From an uncultured Paracoccaceae bacterium (GTDB lineage Bacteria > Pseudomonadota > Alphaproteobacteria > Rhodobacterales > Rhodobacteraceae): a stretch of DNA of 64,000 nucleotides. The translations under genes were made by a program, and so were the position numbers. The stretch covers positions 124,001-188,000 of the forward strand of contig CANMTD010000004.1 in NCBI GenBank assembly GCA_947500775.1, in the 5' to 3' direction. The notes below the pieces were generated by a model that worked only from the letters and a program-made list of their open reading frames with translations, was not told the DNA's origin and made no database searches. This document shows positions 62,726 through 64,000 of the stretch, one piece after another; the first letter of the stretch is position 1, and the number at the start of each line of letters is the position of its first letter.

Positions 62726-63967
62726 ATGGAACAGACACGCGCGCCCCTTATCACACCGGTTCTGATTGCCGGCAGCATCATCCTGCTGCTGTGTTTCGGG
62801 GTCCGGTCAAGCTTCGGGGTCTTTCAGATCCCGATAGCCGAGGAATTCGGCTGGATGCGGGCCGATTTTTCCTTTGCGATTGCGATCCAGAATCTGGCCT
62901 GGGGGATCGGACAGCCGTTTTTCGGGGCAATCGCCGAACGGTTCGGCGACCGCCGGGCGATCACGCTGGGCGCGCTGGTCTATGCGGCGGGTCTGATCCT
63001 GTCGTCCTATGCGATCACGCCGGGCCAGCATCAATTGCTGGAAATTCTGGTGGGCTTTGGCATTGCGGGCACCGGGTTCGGGGTGATTCTGGCCGTGGTC
63101 GGACGCGCCAGTTCCGACGAGAACCGGTCGATGGCCCTTGGGATCGCCACGGCGGCGGGATCGGGTGGCCAGATCGTCGGACCACCGGCGGCCGAATGGA
63201 TGCTGTCGTTCATGAGCTGGCAATCGGTCTTTGTCGTCTTTGCCATCCTCATGCTGGCGTCACTGGCCGCCCTGCCGATGCTGCGCGCGCCCGAACGCGC
63301 CAGCCGGGCCGAGCTGGAGCTGAGCATGGGCGCGGTGCTGACCAAGGCCTTTCGCGACCCCAGCTATACGCTGATCTTTCTGGGGTTCTTTTCCTGCGGC
63401 TATCAACTGGGGTTCATCACCGCGCATTTCCCGGCCTTCATCACCGAGGTCTGCGGCCCCATTGATCCCTCCGGCCCCTTGGCCGCCCTTGGAATAACCA
63501 CCACGTCTGCGCTGGGGGCGGTTTCCATTGCCCTGATCGGCGTGGCCAATATCGGGGGCACCCTGCTGGCCGGGTGGCTGGGCAAAACATATTCCAAGAA
63601 ATACCTGCTGGCCGGGGTCTATGTCCTGCGCACCGTGGTTGCCGCCGCGTTCATCCTGTTGCCGATGACACCGCTGTCGGTCGTGCTGTTTTCGTTCGCG
63701 ATGGGATCGCTGTGGCTGGCCACCGTGCCGCTGACCAGCGGGCTGGTCGCGCATATTTACGGGGTACGTTACATGGGCACGCTGTACGGGATCATCTTCT
63801 TCTCGCACCAGTTGGGCAGCTTTCTGGGCGTCTGGCTGGGCGGGCGGCTGTATGATCTGTACGGCGATTACACGCTGGTGTGGTGGATCGGCGTGGGCGT
63901 GGGCGCGTTTTCGGCGATTGTGCATCTGCCGGTGCGCGAACGGCCCATCGGGTTGGCCGCCGCCTGA
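62726..63967 (+). CDS. MFS transporter
   Basis: A 413-residue major facilitator protein with 12 helices (LITPVLIAGSIILLLCFGVR first). A GAIAERFGDRRAITLG cytoplasmic loop 2-3 signature and the TYSKKYLLAGVYVL loop 8-9 are present. The overall pattern is that of OFA/monocarboxylate-type MFS members, but the substrate is unknown. The ATG at 62726 has an AGGAGA site; 62675 is in-frame but lacks one. Confidence 0.9.
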   Translation: MEQTRAPLITPVLIAGSIILLLCFGVRSSFGVFQIPIAEEFGWMRADFSFAIAIQNLAWGIGQPFFGAIAERFGDRRAITLGALVYAAGLILSSYAITPGQHQLLEILVGFGIAGTGFGVILAVVGRASSDENRSMALGIATAAGSGGQIVGPPAAEWMLSFMSWQSVFVVFAILMLASLAALPMLRAPERASRAELELSMGAVLTKAFRDPSYTLIFLGFFSCGYQLGFITAHFPAFITEVCGPIDPSGPLAALGITTTSALGAVSIALIGVANIGGTLLAGWLGKTYSKKYLLAGVYVLRTVVAAAFILLPMTPLSVVLFSFAMGSLWLATVPLTSGLVAHIYGVRYMGTLYGIIFFSHQLGSFLGVWLGGRLYDLYGDYTLVWWIGVGVGAFSAIVHLPVRERPIGLAAA

Positions 63968-64000
63968 GCGCCTTACAGGTCGCGCATGAAATCCTGCATC

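Noticed and set aside
1-64000. CRISPR array, prophage, IS element or integrase
   Set aside because: No spaced direct repeats, transposase or integrase motifs, or abrupt composition change were seen on reading.
63973-64000. Possible C-terminal end of a minus-strand gene (…MQDFMRDL then stop) at the window edge
   Set aside because: Only about eight codons are visible; the stop at 63973-63975 is suggestive but no family can be assigned.

Overview
The window looks like chromosomal DNA of a marine-type alphaproteobacterium of the Rhodobacteraceae (Roseobacter/Rhodobacter group). It is GC-rich and densely coded. It carries the Rhodobacter-type cluster ccoGHIS / ccoNOQP / universal stress protein / fnrL / hemN (hemZ-like), an atpI-B-E-X-F F0 operon with separate b and b' subunits, a membrane-anchored cytochrome c552 (CycM), and the alphaproteobacterial cell-cycle proteins GcrA, MipZ and a DUF1013 protein. 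No prophage, transposase, integrase, CRISPR array or tRNA gene was seen; the content is almost entirely core-like. The species cannot be named from the sequence alone.

Layout. 1-1.2 kb: end of a SPOR-domain protein and a fumarylacetoacetate-hydrolase-family enzyme. 1.2-13.4 kb: microaerobic respiration block, with the cbb3 oxidase assembly genes ccoGHIS (including a 52-residue ccoS), a LysR regulator, ccoPQON, a UspA-type protein, the oxygen regulator fnrL and anaerobic coproporphyrinogen dehydrogenase hemN. Four FNR-box palindromes sit in front of ccoG, between ccoN and uspA (two), and between fnrL and hemN, so one regulator can explain the block. 13.4-20.4 kb: a glycosyltransferase and a yejABEF oligopeptide/microcin C-type importer. 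20.6-27.3 kb: cycM, pheA, a SRPBCC protein, nudC, a Tat-exported cpdB-like phosphodiesterase, the DUF1013 protein and a secreted RNase T2. 27.4-29.9 kb: the F0 ATP synthase operon.

30.1-33.5 kb: a DMT exporter divergent from an ArsR regulator, then an iron block (an IscR/Iron-Rhodo-box-like palindrome, a 58-codon leader ORF overlapping hemP, bfd, bfr) and a HemG-like flavodoxin protein. 33.5-38.4 kb: DMT exporter plus LysR, azoreductase, a GT8-like transferase, an ABC-2 permease and gcrA. 38.4-46.3 kb: a nested hairpin repeat, two endonuclease/exonuclease/phosphatase (EEP) proteins translationally coupled to a sugar-type ABC importer, and an M24 hydrolase of the ectoine hydrolase (DoeA) type.

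46.5-53.9 kb: ffh, five overlapping GNAT acetyltransferase genes, a TTG-started chorismate mutase, rpsP, a 47-residue membrane peptide, rimM, trmD, rplS and rpmE, which is an expanded version of the classic ffh-rpsP-rimM-trmD-rplS block. 54.1-64 kb: mipZ, the 4.5S/SRP RNA gene, rsgA, an ankyrin-repeat protein, dnaX-ebfC-recR, a DUF3775 protein, zapE and an MFS transporter.

The least conventional parts are the five-gene GNAT array inside a translation operon, the EEP pair fused to a transport operon together with an oversized permease and alternative mRNA hairpins, and the short coupled ORF in front of hemP. All proposals about their function are inference.
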